The notes under the pieces are model-generated. The model was not told the origin of the DNA, made no database searches, and saw nothing but the letters and a program-made list of their open reading frames with translations. From positions 1-64,000 of the forward strand of contig NZ_FXUF01000005.1 of assembly GCF_900182905.1 (NCBI RefSeq): a DNA stretch of 64,000 nt, written 5' to 3'. This DNA comes from Anoxynatronum buryatiense (GTDB lineage Bacteria; Bacillota; Clostridia; Peptostreptococcales; Tindalliaceae). The stretch's first letter is position 1; every line of letters starts with the position of its first letter. Positions 48,241 through 57,167 of this stretch are shown here, piece by piece. The position numbers and the translations under genes were made by a program.

Positions 48241-50370
48241 TTACTGTTCCCGCATCATCACCTGATCCACCAGGCTGAAATCATTCTGGCGGTGGCGCTG
48301 CACCTGGTGATTGGAGGTGGTGAGCAGGGTGTCGCCCACGTAAAGGATGCGGTCCACATTCTTCTCATCATCATACCAGAACTGGCCGGCTTTTTGGTAA
48401 TCTTCCCGACTCAGATGGGTGATGGCGGCTTTCAGGGTAAAGCCCTTGTTAAGATCAAGGCCGTACACGTGGGCTCCCTGGAAGGTGAACTGCCCCCACT
48501 GCCAAGGGTTGTTTGGGTCAGTCCCAGCAGGCTTCTCCATCACGGTTATGGGGAAGGCAATGAGGTTACGCTCTTTCGAAAAGAGCAGCGCCTTGTGATC
48601 GTAAAGCAGGGGGGAATCGGAACCAGTGTCGCCGATTTCCAGCTTGAATTTTTCCACAGGGCGGGTGACGTCACTCACATCGAAGACGGCCATCTTGAAA
48701 CCGCCGGGAATGGCATTGCCTTTCACATCATAGACTTCTTTGCCGAAGCCAATGATATGGTTGGCATCGTAGGGATGCAGGTAGTCACTGTAACCGGGAA
48801 TTTTTAAATATCCCAGTATTTCCGGTTTTGCCGGATCTTTCAGATCAATGACATAGAAGGGGTCTATCTCCCGGAAGGTGACCATGTAGGCCCGTTCTCC
48901 CATGAACCGGACGGAATAGATCCGTTCGGTGGGGGCAATGTCTTCAATGGCCCCTTTTCGGTTCAGGTTCACATCCAGCACATACAGGTGGTTTTTAGAG
49001 GTGCCTTCGTCGGTGCGCCAGGTGTTGCCGGTGGTGGTGGCAATGCGGAAGTGGCCCTGGTGTTCATCCATGGAAAACTGATTGAGAATGCGGCCGGGCA
49101 CATGCCCTGTGGCCGCGTGGGAAATGCGCCCCTGGTTCAGGGCAAAACGGTACACATCAGTACGGGTGTTGTCTTCCCAACCCATACGGGGCATGGGCCA
49201 GATGTTTTCCGCCGGTGCTTCCCATTTTTCCATGGCCACATAGAGGTTTTCCCGGGAGGCGTAGATATTTTGGCCCCGGCCCAGAAAGACTTCCACTTCT
49301 GCCGGTTCGGTGAGGCGGTCCAAAGAAAGTCCCATCAGGGTGATGTAGTTGGGTTCTACGGCTCCGGGGAAGTAACCGATTTCATCAAAGCTGACAGTCT
49401 GCAGGGCACCTTTTTCCAGGGCACTGTCCCGGTACACCGGTTTCAGCAAATCTTCTGCCTGTCCGGGCCGTTCCTGCATGATCCAGTAATAATCAAAATG
49501 ACGGTTGGTTACCAGGTACAGGGCTTCGTCCACTTTTCGGGAAGAAAGGAGACTTCCTTCCACCACGATTTCCCGCAGCAGGGAAACTTTGGCGGGTTGA
49601 CTTACATCGTACACCTTCAAGGTGGTAGTTTGGGGCATCCACCAGTCTGGCGGATAGATCATGGAACGTCCGGTGTCTGGCAGCAACTCTTCTGCGGGCG
49701 CTGTGTCCACTTCAACGCTGGTTCGGCTTGAACTGCTACTACTGCCGGATTCCTGGGGAGTCACAGAATCATAGAGAATGGGATTCTGGGGACGAATCAC
49801 CCAGCTGCTGCCGATGACCACCAGCTTGTTGTTGTCCAGATACAGTTCCTGGGGCTGAAAGTGTTCATCCAGCGGAATTCGGCCTGCTGTTTCCATGGGG
49901 TGGTCGGGATCAACCCGAAGAATGGCGATGTGATCCTGGTTGATGCGGTACAGGTACTCACCGTCAGTTTTCACCAGGTCTCCTTCATCCACCCCAGCCA
50001 CCTGGATATTGGTGGTGGAAAAATCGGCTGCGCCACCGCTGCGGGAAGCATCCTGAGAGGCTGCCGGCGCTTCGGCAGGTGCCGCTCCTGTATCCATTGA
50101 TTCTTCCATGTTGACCATCATTTCCCGTTTCCCATAGACCTGCATGGATTTGTTAAACTCATCCAACAGTTTCTTCAGAGTGACAAAATCACCCAGGGTT
50201 TCAATGCCGGGGGTTTCTTCGCCCCCTGTGGGTGTATTGCCCGGATTGTTCGGGGTGTCGGGGTTGCCTTGTTGGTTTTCCATGGCCCGGCTCATGTTCA
50301 GGGGTACCAGCAGCAGAAGCACCAGTGCCAGAGCCAGTGCCAATCCCATGTGTGTGCGTAAATGTTTCAT
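48241..50370 (-). CDS. Exported beta-propeller domain protein
   Basis: 709 residues. A signal segment or anchor (about 8-28) is followed by a Pro/Asn/Gly-rich linker and a helical stretch. Residues about 115-700 form the propeller, with repeated blade patterns such as D-E-G-D-L-V-K-T-D-G-E-Y-L-Y near 127, R-V-V-Y-D-V-S-type strands and F-Y-V-I-D-L-K-D-P-A-K-P-E-I-L-G near 525. This is the pattern of the family of secreted archaeal/bacterial proteins with a C-terminal beta-propeller distantly related to WD40. The function is unknown; a surface binding or assembly role is likely. ATG at 50370 follows GGAGG. It is a single gene with its own terminator. Confidence 0.8.
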   Translation of the reverse strand: MKHLRTHMGLALALALVLLLLVPLNMSRAMENQQGNPDTPNNPGNTPTGGEETPGIETLGDFVTLKKLLDEFNKSMQVYGKREMMVNMEESMDTGAAPAEAPAASQDASRSGGAADFSTTNIQVAGVDEGDLVKTDGEYLYRINQDHIAILRVDPDHPMETAGRIPLDEHFQPQELYLDNNKLVVIGSSWVIRPQNPILYDSVTPQESGSSSSSSRTSVEVDTAPAEELLPDTGRSMIYPPDWWMPQTTTLKVYDVSQPAKVSLLREIVVEGSLLSSRKVDEALYLVTNRHFDYYWIMQERPGQAEDLLKPVYRDSALEKGALQTVSFDEIGYFPGAVEPNYITLMGLSLDRLTEPAEVEVFLGRGQNIYASRENLYVAMEKWEAPAENIWPMPRMGWEDNTRTDVYRFALNQGRISHAATGHVPGRILNQFSMDEHQGHFRIATTTGNTWRTDEGTSKNHLYVLDVNLNRKGAIEDIAPTERIYSVRFMGERAYMVTFREIDPFYVIDLKDPAKPEILGYLKIPGYSDYLHPYDANHIIGFGKEVYDVKGNAIPGGFKMAVFDVSDVTRPVEKFKLEIGDTGSDSPLLYDHKALLFSKERNLIAFPITVMEKPAGTDPNNPWQWGQFTFQGAHVYGLDLNKGFTLKAAITHLSREDYQKAGQFWYDDEKNVDRILYVGDTLLTTSNHQVQRHRQNDFSLVDQVMMREQ

Positions 50371-50701
50371 GCGTCACCCTCCTCTTCTTCTTTTGTTGCT
50401 CTTCTCCATTTTTTCCTCTTGAGAACGATCTGAATCATTTTCCCCGTTTTTTATGGTTCCCTTTGTCCTCTTTAATTTCCTGGTCTATTTCAGCTGATGC
50501 TTCTATAGACGCCGTATTGCCAGAAGGGTTGCATTTTTTCCAAAAACAGAAAAAACAGCCCCTTTAGGCAGAGACTGCTCCGATTGTAGATGTCAATAAG
50601 GTATGGTCAAAAAATCAAGGCATCTGGCAAGGAACAGCTCATCAGCAGCTGTTCCAACTTGAAAGTAAATTGCCCCACGTTTTAGTGGCAACTTCTGCAC
50701 A
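50371..50701. other. 331-base gap upstream of the beta-propeller gene
   Basis: No gene is seen. GGAACAGCT (50631-50639) and AGCTGTTCC (50647-50655) form a perfect 9-bp stem 47 bases past the PrpR-type regulator stop. A T-run on the - strand occurs only about 20 bases later, so it is a weak terminator candidate. A second weak stem lies near 50550-50575. Confidence 0.5.
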
Positions 50702-52630
50702 TCATGTCCGACTCATCTTCTGCAACTTGCGCCATAGAGTGGTTCGGCCGATGCCCAACGCTTCCGCTGCTTTCGTTTTGCTTCCTCCCGCCTGTTCAAG
50801 AGCCTGAAGAATTGCCTGTTCTTCAGCCTGTTTCAAATCCACTTGATGCGGCGGCTTCTCCCTCAAAGGCTTTATGATCTCTGCCCATTGCAATTCTTTT
50901 TCTTCAATCTCATTGTCGCCAATCTCCACCATGGCCTGCTTCACTTGCTCTGCTGCAATAAGCCGGTCAGCATAAAGCACGCAGGCCCGTTCTACTGTGT
51001 TTTTTAGTTCGCGGATGTTGCCGGACCAATCGTGCCTCTGAAACACTTTGAAAGCTTCGGGATGGAAGGATGCGCTGAACCCGTGATGCTTGCGACTGAT
51101 TTCTGCCAGAAAACTGGAGGCCAGCTGAGGAATGTCTTCTTTTCGACTGCGTAACGGTGGAATGTCGAGCCGGAGCACGTTCAACCGGTGAAAAAGATCT
51201 TCTCGAAAGAGCCCTTTTTCAACCAGTTTGCGCAGGTTTTGATTGGTAGCCGCAATGACCCGTACATTCACTGGGATCACTCGGTTGCCGCCAATTCGGG
51301 TAACTTCATGTTGCTCAAGAACTCGCAGGAGTTCCGATTGCACCCGGGGAGTCATTTCCGGTATTTCATCCAGAAAGATAGTCCCCTGATGGGCGATCTC
51401 GAAAAGACCCTGTTTGCCGCCCTTTGAGGCCCCTGTAAAAGCACCTTCTTCATAACCAAACAGTTCGCTTTCCAGCAAAGATTCTGGAAGTACCGCGCAG
51501 TTAACGGCTACGAAAGGTTTGTCGTGGCGCTTACTGGCGTTGTGAATGGCATGGGCAAAGATTTCTTTTCCCGTACCGGTTTCGCCAATCATCAGGATAG
51601 TGGAGTTAACAACGGCATATTTTTTTGCCTGGGCCAGACATGTTTGGATGGCTTCGCTATTACCCAGTACATTGGAAAAAGAGTAACGAGCAAAATGACC
51701 ACGGGTGGACAGCTGTTGACGGGCCTTCTGCTCCAAGTATTGGAGTTGGGACACTTCCTGAAAAGTGGCCACCGCCCCTTCCAGCTTCCCGTTGACAAAA
51801 ATGGGGATCCGGTTGGTAATGATGGTGGTGTTATTCACTTCCTGAAATCCTTCCATCCAGGGTTCCCCACTCTGAAGCACCCGAGGAAATCCGGTGTTTT
51901 GAATCACCCGAGCTGCCGGCTGCCCAATAACTTGCTCTTTCTGCAAACCCAGTATTCGCCCGGCCACAGGGTTAAAAAAAGTAATATTTCCGTTGGCGTC
52001 CACTGCCACAATTCCTTCATGAGCATAGTCCAGAATGGTTTTAAACTGCTCTGCTTTGGCGGCTTCGGCATACTTGACCCGCATAATCCTCACGGCCATT
52101 TTCAGCGCCAGAGAAATGGCCTCCTTGCCTGGTTCCAATGGAACAGGCGTCATGCCTATCCGGGAGGCAATTTGGCATTCGACGGTTTTACCAATCATCA
52201 CAGTGACGCCCGCTTCATGCAGTTGCTGGAGACTCCGCTCAGCTTCCTGGTACTGAATGAGATTTTTGAAAACTACCGAAATACCAGTATGAGCTTCTGC
52301 TTCTCGGATGATCCATTCGTTGGTTTTCTTTTCACACAGGCCAATAACGCCGGAATAAATGCGGGAGGCTTCCAGCACCCGGGAGACATCCAGTACGGTG
52401 AGAGGAATTTCTGCAATTTCCAAAGATCGATCCACCTGCTTGATGGTTTCCGCCAGCAAACCTCGGGTAACCACGATTTCGACACCCTGATCCCGAAGAT
52501 TCTCCACCATTTCTGCAACCCGGTGTAAATCATCCACCTTAATGATGGTGACAGTTTTATAAGGCTTGGAAACTTCTTCCATGGTGGCGGCCATCTGGGT
52601 GGTAGCGGCAATGCAAGCAATTCGGATCAT
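50702..52630 (-). CDS. PrpR-type sigma-54-dependent transcriptional activator
   Basis: 642 residues. The N-terminal 185 residues match the PrpR sensory domain, which binds a small metabolite (2-methylcitrate in PrpR itself). A PAS domain follows (about 190-300; D-Y-A-H-E-G-I-V-A-V-D and N-P-V-A-G-R-I-L-G). The AAA+ domain has Walker A G-E-T-G-T-G-K-E, an intact G-A-F-T-G-A, and F-L-D-E-I-P. A Fis-type helix-turn-helix ends the protein (A-A-E-A-L-G-I-G-R-T-T-L-W-R-K-L). It has its own sigma-70 promoter and lies after the AOR/Liv/panB operon, which it probably controls. ATG at 52630 follows GGAGG. Confidence 0.92.
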   Translation of the reverse strand: MIRIACIAATTQMAATMEEVSKPYKTVTIIKVDDLHRVAEMVENLRDQGVEIVVTRGLLAETIKQVDRSLEIAEIPLTVLDVSRVLEASRIYSGVIGLCEKKTNEWIIREAEAHTGISVVFKNLIQYQEAERSLQQLHEAGVTVMIGKTVECQIASRIGMTPVPLEPGKEAISLALKMAVRIMRVKYAEAAKAEQFKTILDYAHEGIVAVDANGNITFFNPVAGRILGLQKEQVIGQPAARVIQNTGFPRVLQSGEPWMEGFQEVNNTTIITNRIPIFVNGKLEGAVATFQEVSQLQYLEQKARQQLSTRGHFARYSFSNVLGNSEAIQTCLAQAKKYAVVNSTILMIGETGTGKEIFAHAIHNASKRHDKPFVAVNCAVLPESLLESELFGYEEGAFTGASKGGKQGLFEIAHQGTIFLDEIPEMTPRVQSELLRVLEQHEVTRIGGNRVIPVNVRVIAATNQNLRKLVEKGLFREDLFHRLNVLRLDIPPLRSRKEDIPQLASSFLAEISRKHHGFSASFHPEAFKVFQRHDWSGNIRELKNTVERACVLYADRLIAAEQVKQAMVEIGDNEIEEKELQWAEIIKPLREKPPHQVDLKQAEEQAILQALEQAGGSKTKAAEALGIGRTTLWRKLQKMSRT

Positions 52631-52661
52631 GTCTATTCCTCCAAACGTGCTTTGATACTTT

Positions 52662-52690
52662 ATTGTACCGCATTACGATAGACGGAACAA
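52662..52690 (-). promoter_or_regulatory. Sigma-70-type promoter of the PrpR-type gene
   Basis: On the - strand TTGTTC (52690-52685), a 17-base spacer and TACAAT (52667-52662) precede the regulator start by about 32 bases. Confidence 0.6.
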
Positions 52691-52720
52691 TCAACACCGC
52701 CCAGAACAGGCAAAAATGCA

Positions 52721-52746
52721 CAGCAGGTGCCGAAGAGCACCTGCTG
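52721..52746 (-). terminator. Terminator after panB
   Basis: CAGCAGGTGC and GCACCTGCTG pair perfectly around six bases; on the - strand TGCATTTTTG follows. It lies 16 bases beyond the panB stop and ends the long AOR/Liv operon. Confidence 0.8.
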
Positions 52747-52761
52747 GCTGTCATCGCTGGC

Positions 52762-53610
52762 TTAATTGAATTCCTTGAACATTTTCTGGAAGTCTTCTTC
52801 CGGCTCAATGATGTGATACACATGATCATCTGTCGGAAAGGCTCCGGATCTCACTTCTTCAATGTACTCGCCAAAGGCTTTGGTGGCAATTTCAGCCACA
52901 TTGGCATACTTTTTGACAAATTTTGGTGTAAACGCCTGGAACTGACCCAACAAATCGGCGGAAATCAACAGCTGGCCGTCGCAGGGACCTGCACCGATGG
53001 AGTAAACGGGAATGGTGAGTAGGTCGGCGATAAAACCGGTAACTTCCGGCGGAACTGCTTCCACCAAAATGGCGTAGGCACCGGCTTCCTGCACGGCCAA
53101 GGCATCCTTGATGACGGCTCGGGCATTGTTCACATCCCGGCCCTGGGCCTTGTGACCGCCCAGCTGACCGGAGCTCTGTGGCGTCAGGCCGATGTGCCCC
53201 ATAACCGCAATACCGGCTTCGGTAATGGCCTTGATCCGGCTGGCAATTCTGATGCCGCCTTCCAGCTTGATGCAATCGGTGTCTGCTTCTTTCAGGAACC
53301 GGCCGGCGTTTTCCACCGCCTGCTGGTCGGAGCTTTGGTAGGACATGAAGGGCATATCTCCAATGATCCAGGTCTTGGGGGCTCCCCGGCGAACTGCCTG
53401 GCAGTGGGAGATGCAATCTTCCATAGTCACCGGAATGGTGCTCTGATATCCCAGTACGCACATGCCCAGGGAGTCACCCACCAGCAGCATGTCCATGCCG
53501 GCAGCTTCCGCGAAGGAGGCTGTTGGGAAATCGTAAGCAGTGATCCAGGCCACCTGCTGTTTTTCCTGTTTCATGCGATAAAAATCCAGTATGCTTTTTT
53601 TCTTTGCCAC
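52762..53610 (-). CDS. panB: Ketopantoate hydroxymethyltransferase (PanB family)
   Basis: 282 residues. The barrel enzyme that transfers a hydroxymethyl group from methylene-tetrahydrofolate to 2-oxoisovalerate. PanB features are T-A-Y-D-F-P-T-A near residue 24, L-V-G-D-S-L-G-M near 42-49 (metal-binding Asp), G-D-M-P-F-M-S-Y near 83, V-M-G-H-I-G-L-T-P-Q-S near 135-145 and I-L-V-E-A-V-P-P-E near 180 with the catalytic Glu. GTG start at 53610, nine bases after AGGAG. No panC or panD is nearby. It ends an operon of AOR enzymes and a Liv-type importer, so it might act in reverse in a catabolic pathway; inference only. Confidence 0.92.
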   Translation of the reverse strand: MAKKKSILDFYRMKQEKQQVAWITAYDFPTASFAEAAGMDMLLVGDSLGMCVLGYQSTIPVTMEDCISHCQAVRRGAPKTWIIGDMPFMSYQSSDQQAVENAGRFLKEADTDCIKLEGGIRIASRIKAITEAGIAVMGHIGLTPQSSGQLGGHKAQGRDVNNARAVIKDALAVQEAGAYAILVEAVPPEVTGFIADLLTIPVYSIGAGPCDGQLLISADLLGQFQAFTPKFVKKYANVAEIATKAFGEYIEEVRSGAFPTDDHVYHIIEPEEDFQKMFKEFN

Positions 53611-53634
53611 GTTTACACGCTCCTCTTGTTTGTA

Positions 53635-53895
53635 TTATCCACCTGCCACCATGTTGGAGAATGACAGGGTATTGCCATCCTGCACCGGGGTAGACAGGGC
53701 GTCCACTTTTACCCAGTATTTGCTGTTGAGCAGCACTTGCACCATCAGCGCTTTCCGATTGTCTTCACCGAACTGGCGGTCCATTTCTGCCAGCACATCG
53801 CCAAAAGTACTGCCCTCCACTTCCAGCATAAAACGGTTGCCTCCCAATGCTGCTTCCACATCTGGAAATCCCCTGACTTTAATAGTTACTTTCAT
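53635..53895 (-). CDS. MoaD/ThiS-like sulfur-carrier protein
   Basis: 86 residues with the beta-grasp build of MoaD: V-T-I-K-V-R-G at the start, F-G-D-V-L-A-E-M near 30, Q-V-L-L-N-S-K near 50 and L-S-F-S-N-M-V-A-G-G at the end. The terminal Gly-Gly is the site that is activated and thiocarboxylated to give sulfur to the pterin dithiolene. It follows the AOR gene by 30 bases, as AOR-linked MoaD proteins usually do. ATG at 53895 has GGAGG eight bases upstream. It is the second such protein in this operon. Confidence 0.88.
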   Translation of the reverse strand: MKVTIKVRGFPDVEAALGGNRFMLEVEGSTFGDVLAEMDRQFGEDNRKALMVQVLLNSKYWVKVDALSTPVQDGNTLSFSNMVAGG

Positions 53896-53925
53896 TAAAC
53901 GACCTCCTCGTGATCAGATCAGTGA

Positions 53926-55803
53926 TCAAACCAACTCTTGCAGATCCATTTCGTTGATTTTTTCCTGCAGTGGCATCCCTGTTTCATCCCAGCCCCGGTG
54001 ACGATAGTAATCCAAAACCGCATCTTCAATGCCCACCGGAGCCACACCGGCATAGGGCCCTTCTGCCTTCGCTTGCATCAACCGTTCGGGAAATTTGGTT
54101 TCATCGGCGACGGTGATACCGTAACGCAGGTTGAGGAGTTTCTGAACTGTGAAGATTCGTTCCCCTGCTTTTTCGAAGGTTTCAAAATTCCAGTCAAGAC
54201 CGGTCACTGCATTGAAAGTGTTCAACATATCTGTAAGGGTGTAGCCGGAGAAAACCATAAATTTGCAATGTACCAGAGAGTCCACCAGATTGGAATAGTT
54301 CTGGAAAGCGGCTGTGTAACGGGAAGCATGCTCCCAGGAGTGCCGTTCTTTTTCAAAGTCAATATCATCGCTGATGCCGAATTCCGGCAGCAGAATGTGG
54401 GCCACAAACATATGCTGAGGGTTGCCTTTTTCATGGTTGGGTCCACAGGAGGCTCCTGTGAGGTAGTTGAGGCCGGCCACGAAAGAAGCCCTGGGATCAT
54501 GGGCCGGCACTTCCATGTTTTTGATTTCCACCGCCCAGGCTTCCGAACCTTTGCCATAGTATTTTGCTGCCGTTCGCACACCTTCTCCCAGAAGGTATCC
54601 CAGCCCTACTTCCCGGTTGGCCACTTTCTTTGTCAGTTCCACCATGGCTTCGGCATTGCCCCATTCCAGCACCAGACCGCCGGTGTTTTCCCTGGTGAGC
54701 ACACCCTTTTCATAACTTTCAAAGGCCCAGGCCAGGCAGGCCCCCAGGGAAATGGTGTCGATGCCATAGGTATTGGCAATATGGCCGCCGTAGGCAACTG
54801 CCTTCATATCATCCACCATCAGGTTCAGACCCATCATGGCAAAAGACTCATATTCGGGACCTTCACCCACGAACCCGTATTTATCATCGATCACCTCTGC
54901 GTGGTTTTTACAGCCCAGTGTGCAAAATTTACAGGGTTTCGGCTTGGCGTTCAGTTGGATGCCGTAATTGGGAGCGCCCAAGTTTTCGATTCCGGAATCA
55001 AATTCTCCCAGCTGCCAGTTTTTCAGCGGCATATTGCCGTAGCCTTTAAAGAGGCCGGTGGCAATGGAGGTACCGTGAGCCCGGATATTGAAATTAGCAG
55101 GTTTGGCTTTGTCGGTGTTGTAAATCTTCATGTTGATTTCCTTGTTCAGCTCATCCAGCTTTTCCGGATTGGCCACAGGACATTTTTGGGAACCTCTTAC
55201 CACTACCGCCTTCAGATTTTTGGAACCCATGACGCCTCCCATGCCGCCCCGGCCGGCAAAGGAACATTTGCCCGTGACGACCGCTGCATATTTCAGCTGC
55301 TTTTCACCGGCAGGGCCGATACAGGCAATCTCAAAATCTTTTCCAAACTGTTCCTTCAGCAAGTCGTCGGTTTCATAGGAATCCTTGCCCCAGATCTCTG
55401 TTGCCGGTTCCATCCGGATGGCATCATCGTCAATGACGATCATAACAGGCTGCACGGCTTTTCCCTGAACCACCAGGGCATCCACACCGGCGTTTTTCAG
55501 CTCATAACCCCATGAGTTGGTAATGCAGGAGGTGGCATTGGCTTCCAGAGAAGGGGATTTTGACACAATGCTCCACTTGGCGGCCCCGGTCTGCCGAATG
55601 CCGTTGAAGGGGCCGGTGGCAAAAATAATCCGGTTTTCTGGATCTGCCGACATAACACCCTTCGGCACTTCCTTGTACAGGATGTAAGCTCCCAGGCCTG
55701 CTCCGCCGATGAACTGCTCCAGCACTTTTTCCTCCAGCGTTTCAATGGTGCAGTTTCCCGATGTCAGATCAACACGTGCAATTTTATTCCATACACCTTT
55801 CAT
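53926..55803 (-). CDS. Aldehyde:ferredoxin oxidoreductase family enzyme 2
   Basis: 625 residues, the normal AOR length. It oxidises an aldehyde (or reduces an acid) with a tungsten or molybdenum bis-pterin and one 4Fe-4S cluster. Cluster ligands are Cys291-x2-Cys294-x3-Cys298 and a late Cys in S-L-V-H-C-K. Pterin-binding features include F-I-G-G-A-G-L-G-A near 31 and G-R-G-G-M-G-G-V-M-G-S-K near 184-195. ATG at 55803 follows AAGGAG. Substrate within the family (glyceraldehyde, formaldehyde, broad or aromatic) cannot be decided by eye. Adjacent MoaD-like and VOC genes suggest a dedicated pathway. Confidence 0.93.
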   Translation of the reverse strand: MKGVWNKIARVDLTSGNCTIETLEEKVLEQFIGGAGLGAYILYKEVPKGVMSADPENRIIFATGPFNGIRQTGAAKWSIVSKSPSLEANATSCITNSWGYELKNAGVDALVVQGKAVQPVMIVIDDDAIRMEPATEIWGKDSYETDDLLKEQFGKDFEIACIGPAGEKQLKYAAVVTGKCSFAGRGGMGGVMGSKNLKAVVVRGSQKCPVANPEKLDELNKEINMKIYNTDKAKPANFNIRAHGTSIATGLFKGYGNMPLKNWQLGEFDSGIENLGAPNYGIQLNAKPKPCKFCTLGCKNHAEVIDDKYGFVGEGPEYESFAMMGLNLMVDDMKAVAYGGHIANTYGIDTISLGACLAWAFESYEKGVLTRENTGGLVLEWGNAEAMVELTKKVANREVGLGYLLGEGVRTAAKYYGKGSEAWAVEIKNMEVPAHDPRASFVAGLNYLTGASCGPNHEKGNPQHMFVAHILLPEFGISDDIDFEKERHSWEHASRYTAAFQNYSNLVDSLVHCKFMVFSGYTLTDMLNTFNAVTGLDWNFETFEKAGERIFTVQKLLNLRYGITVADETKFPERLMQAKAEGPYAGVAPVGIEDAVLDYYRHRGWDETGMPLQEKINEMDLQELV

Positions 55804-55859
55804 CTTTCAGCACTCCTTTTTCATTGGTCTGTAGCCGGATGATACCTGGCAGTGATTGT

Positions 55860-56255
55860 TTATTCTGACAATTCAAACTGGATTCCACTCCGGTTGTTTT
55901 CCGCTGCAAAGGCAATTCGTTTGCCTCGCAGTCCGGTGGCGGGAGTCTGGGATAAGAATGTGATCTTCCTCTCTTTCATCACCTCCATGTCAGTATCCAA
56001 TTGTGAAGAAGTAAATCCAATGTGGTGCAATCCCGGACCGTACTGAGCGACATAACGAGCCAGCATTCCTTCCGAATTGCTTTCTTCCAATATTTCGAAG
56101 GTTACACCGCCAATGGTCATGACGGCTACTTTGATGCGGCGCTCCGGGTGGTTTGCGATTTCGGGAACGGGAACTCCAAAGCTTTCTGCCAGTTGTGTCA
56201 CAAAGTCATCAATGTTGTCAACCGCCACGCCAATGTGGCTTAATCCGGTCAGCAT
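55860..56255 (-). CDS. VOC protein similar to methylmalonyl-CoA epimerase
   Basis: 131 residues. Both halves show the epimerase pattern: S-H-I-G-V-A-V-D-N-I-D-D near residues 6-17 with metal His7, I-G-G-V-T-F-E-I-L-E near 48-57 with Glu, G-P-G-L-H-H-I-G-F near 73-81 with His, and a final F-E-L-S-E with Glu. The four metal ligands are present. Methylmalonyl-CoA epimerases are of this size. In this operon a role on a branched-chain acyl-CoA intermediate fits a PrpR-type regulator, but neighbours of the mutase pathway are missing. ATG at 56255 follows AAAGGA. Confidence 0.8.
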   Translation of the reverse strand: MLTGLSHIGVAVDNIDDFVTQLAESFGVPVPEIANHPERRIKVAVMTIGGVTFEILEESNSEGMLARYVAQYGPGLHHIGFTSSQLDTDMEVMKERKITFLSQTPATGLRGKRIAFAAENNRSGIQFELSE

Positions 56256-56327
56256 ACAACCGCTTCCTTTCTGTTGGATTCATCTTTATGCCTGTTGAAG
56301 TTATTTCATTGAATCTGAGCAGCTTTG

Positions 56328-57167
56328 TCAATGGCTGGAATCTTCAATGGGTCGAAACAGCAGGACCAGGGCCATGGCCACAAAAACCATCACTTCTGCC
56401 GCCTGGGAATAGATTCTTCCGGTAATGGAGATCAGGAGCCCCAGGGCAAAGGCGGCAATGAAGGTGCCTTTCATATTGCCCATGCCGCCAACGATGACCA
56501 CGGCAAAGGCCATCAGCAGGATATAAAAACCCATATAGGGATGGGCCGCACTGATGGGAGCATAGAGAATGCCTCCCAAAGCCGCCAGCCCACTGCCAAT
56601 CATAAAGATGATGGAAAAATACTTTTCCACCCTCAGTCCCAGACAGCGCACACCTTCCTGGTCGTCCAGTGCAGCCGTGACCACTTTCCCCACCATACTC
56701 TTCTTAAAGAACAGGGTCAGTCCCAGAAAAACCAGTACTGCCGCCGCTACAATCAATGTCCGGTAAATGGGCAGGGAAGCGCCCAAAAAGCTGAAGGATC
56801 CGCGAATGGGCGCGCTGAGGGGATAAGGAACGGCTCCATACACGATTTTAATGGCATCGGTTCCGATGAGCAGGACGGCGTAAGTGGCAATGATGGCGTA
56901 GTCAATGGACTGGCCGTAGAGACGTCTGACTACCAGCCGTTCGATGAGGTAACTGACGGGAATCACCAGGGCCACTGACAGGATCACGGCCGGCAGAAAG
57001 CTGCCCAGGCGCGGCAAGAGACTGATATAAAAGTAAACTCCCAGGGCATACACCAACCCATGGGCGAAATTGATGACCTTCATGGTGCCGAAGGTAAGGG
57101 ACAAGCCGATGGAGATCAAATAGAGAATGGCCCCGATGGTGAGTCCGAATAAAATGGTATCCATCAT
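56328..57167 (-). CDS. livH: Branched-chain amino-acid-type ABC permease LivH
   Basis: 279 residues with about eight helices. It forms the membrane channel with LivM. Typical features are I-G-L-S-L-T-F-G-T-M-K-V-I-N-F-A-H-G near 21-38, Y-A-V-L-L-I-G-T near 95, and A-L-D-D-Q-E-G-V-R-C-L-G-L near 165 followed by the coupling-helix region. ATG overlaps the livM stop as ATGA. It is the last transporter gene; the VOC gene follows 72 bases on. Substrates of this family include branched amino acids, urea, amides and short or aromatic acids. Confidence 0.93.
   Translation of the reverse strand: MMDTILFGLTIGAILYLISIGLSLTFGTMKVINFAHGLVYALGVYFYISLLPRLGSFLPAVILSVALVIPVSYLIERLVVRRLYGQSIDYAIIATYAVLLIGTDAIKIVYGAVPYPLSAPIRGSFSFLGASLPIYRTLIVAAAVLVFLGLTLFFKKSMVGKVVTAALDDQEGVRCLGLRVEKYFSIIFMIGSGLAALGGILYAPISAAHPYMGFYILLMAFAVVIVGGMGNMKGTFIAAFALGLLISITGRIYSQAAEVMVFVAMALVLLFRPIEDSSH

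Noticed and set aside
53938-55515. Long open frame of 525 codons on the + strand opposite AOR 2
   Set aside because: It is a mirror frame of a highly conserved enzyme, has no ribosome binding site and resembles no protein. Similar long antisense frames at 20804-21580, 6403-7044, 3802-4518 and 27955-28977 were dropped for the same reason.
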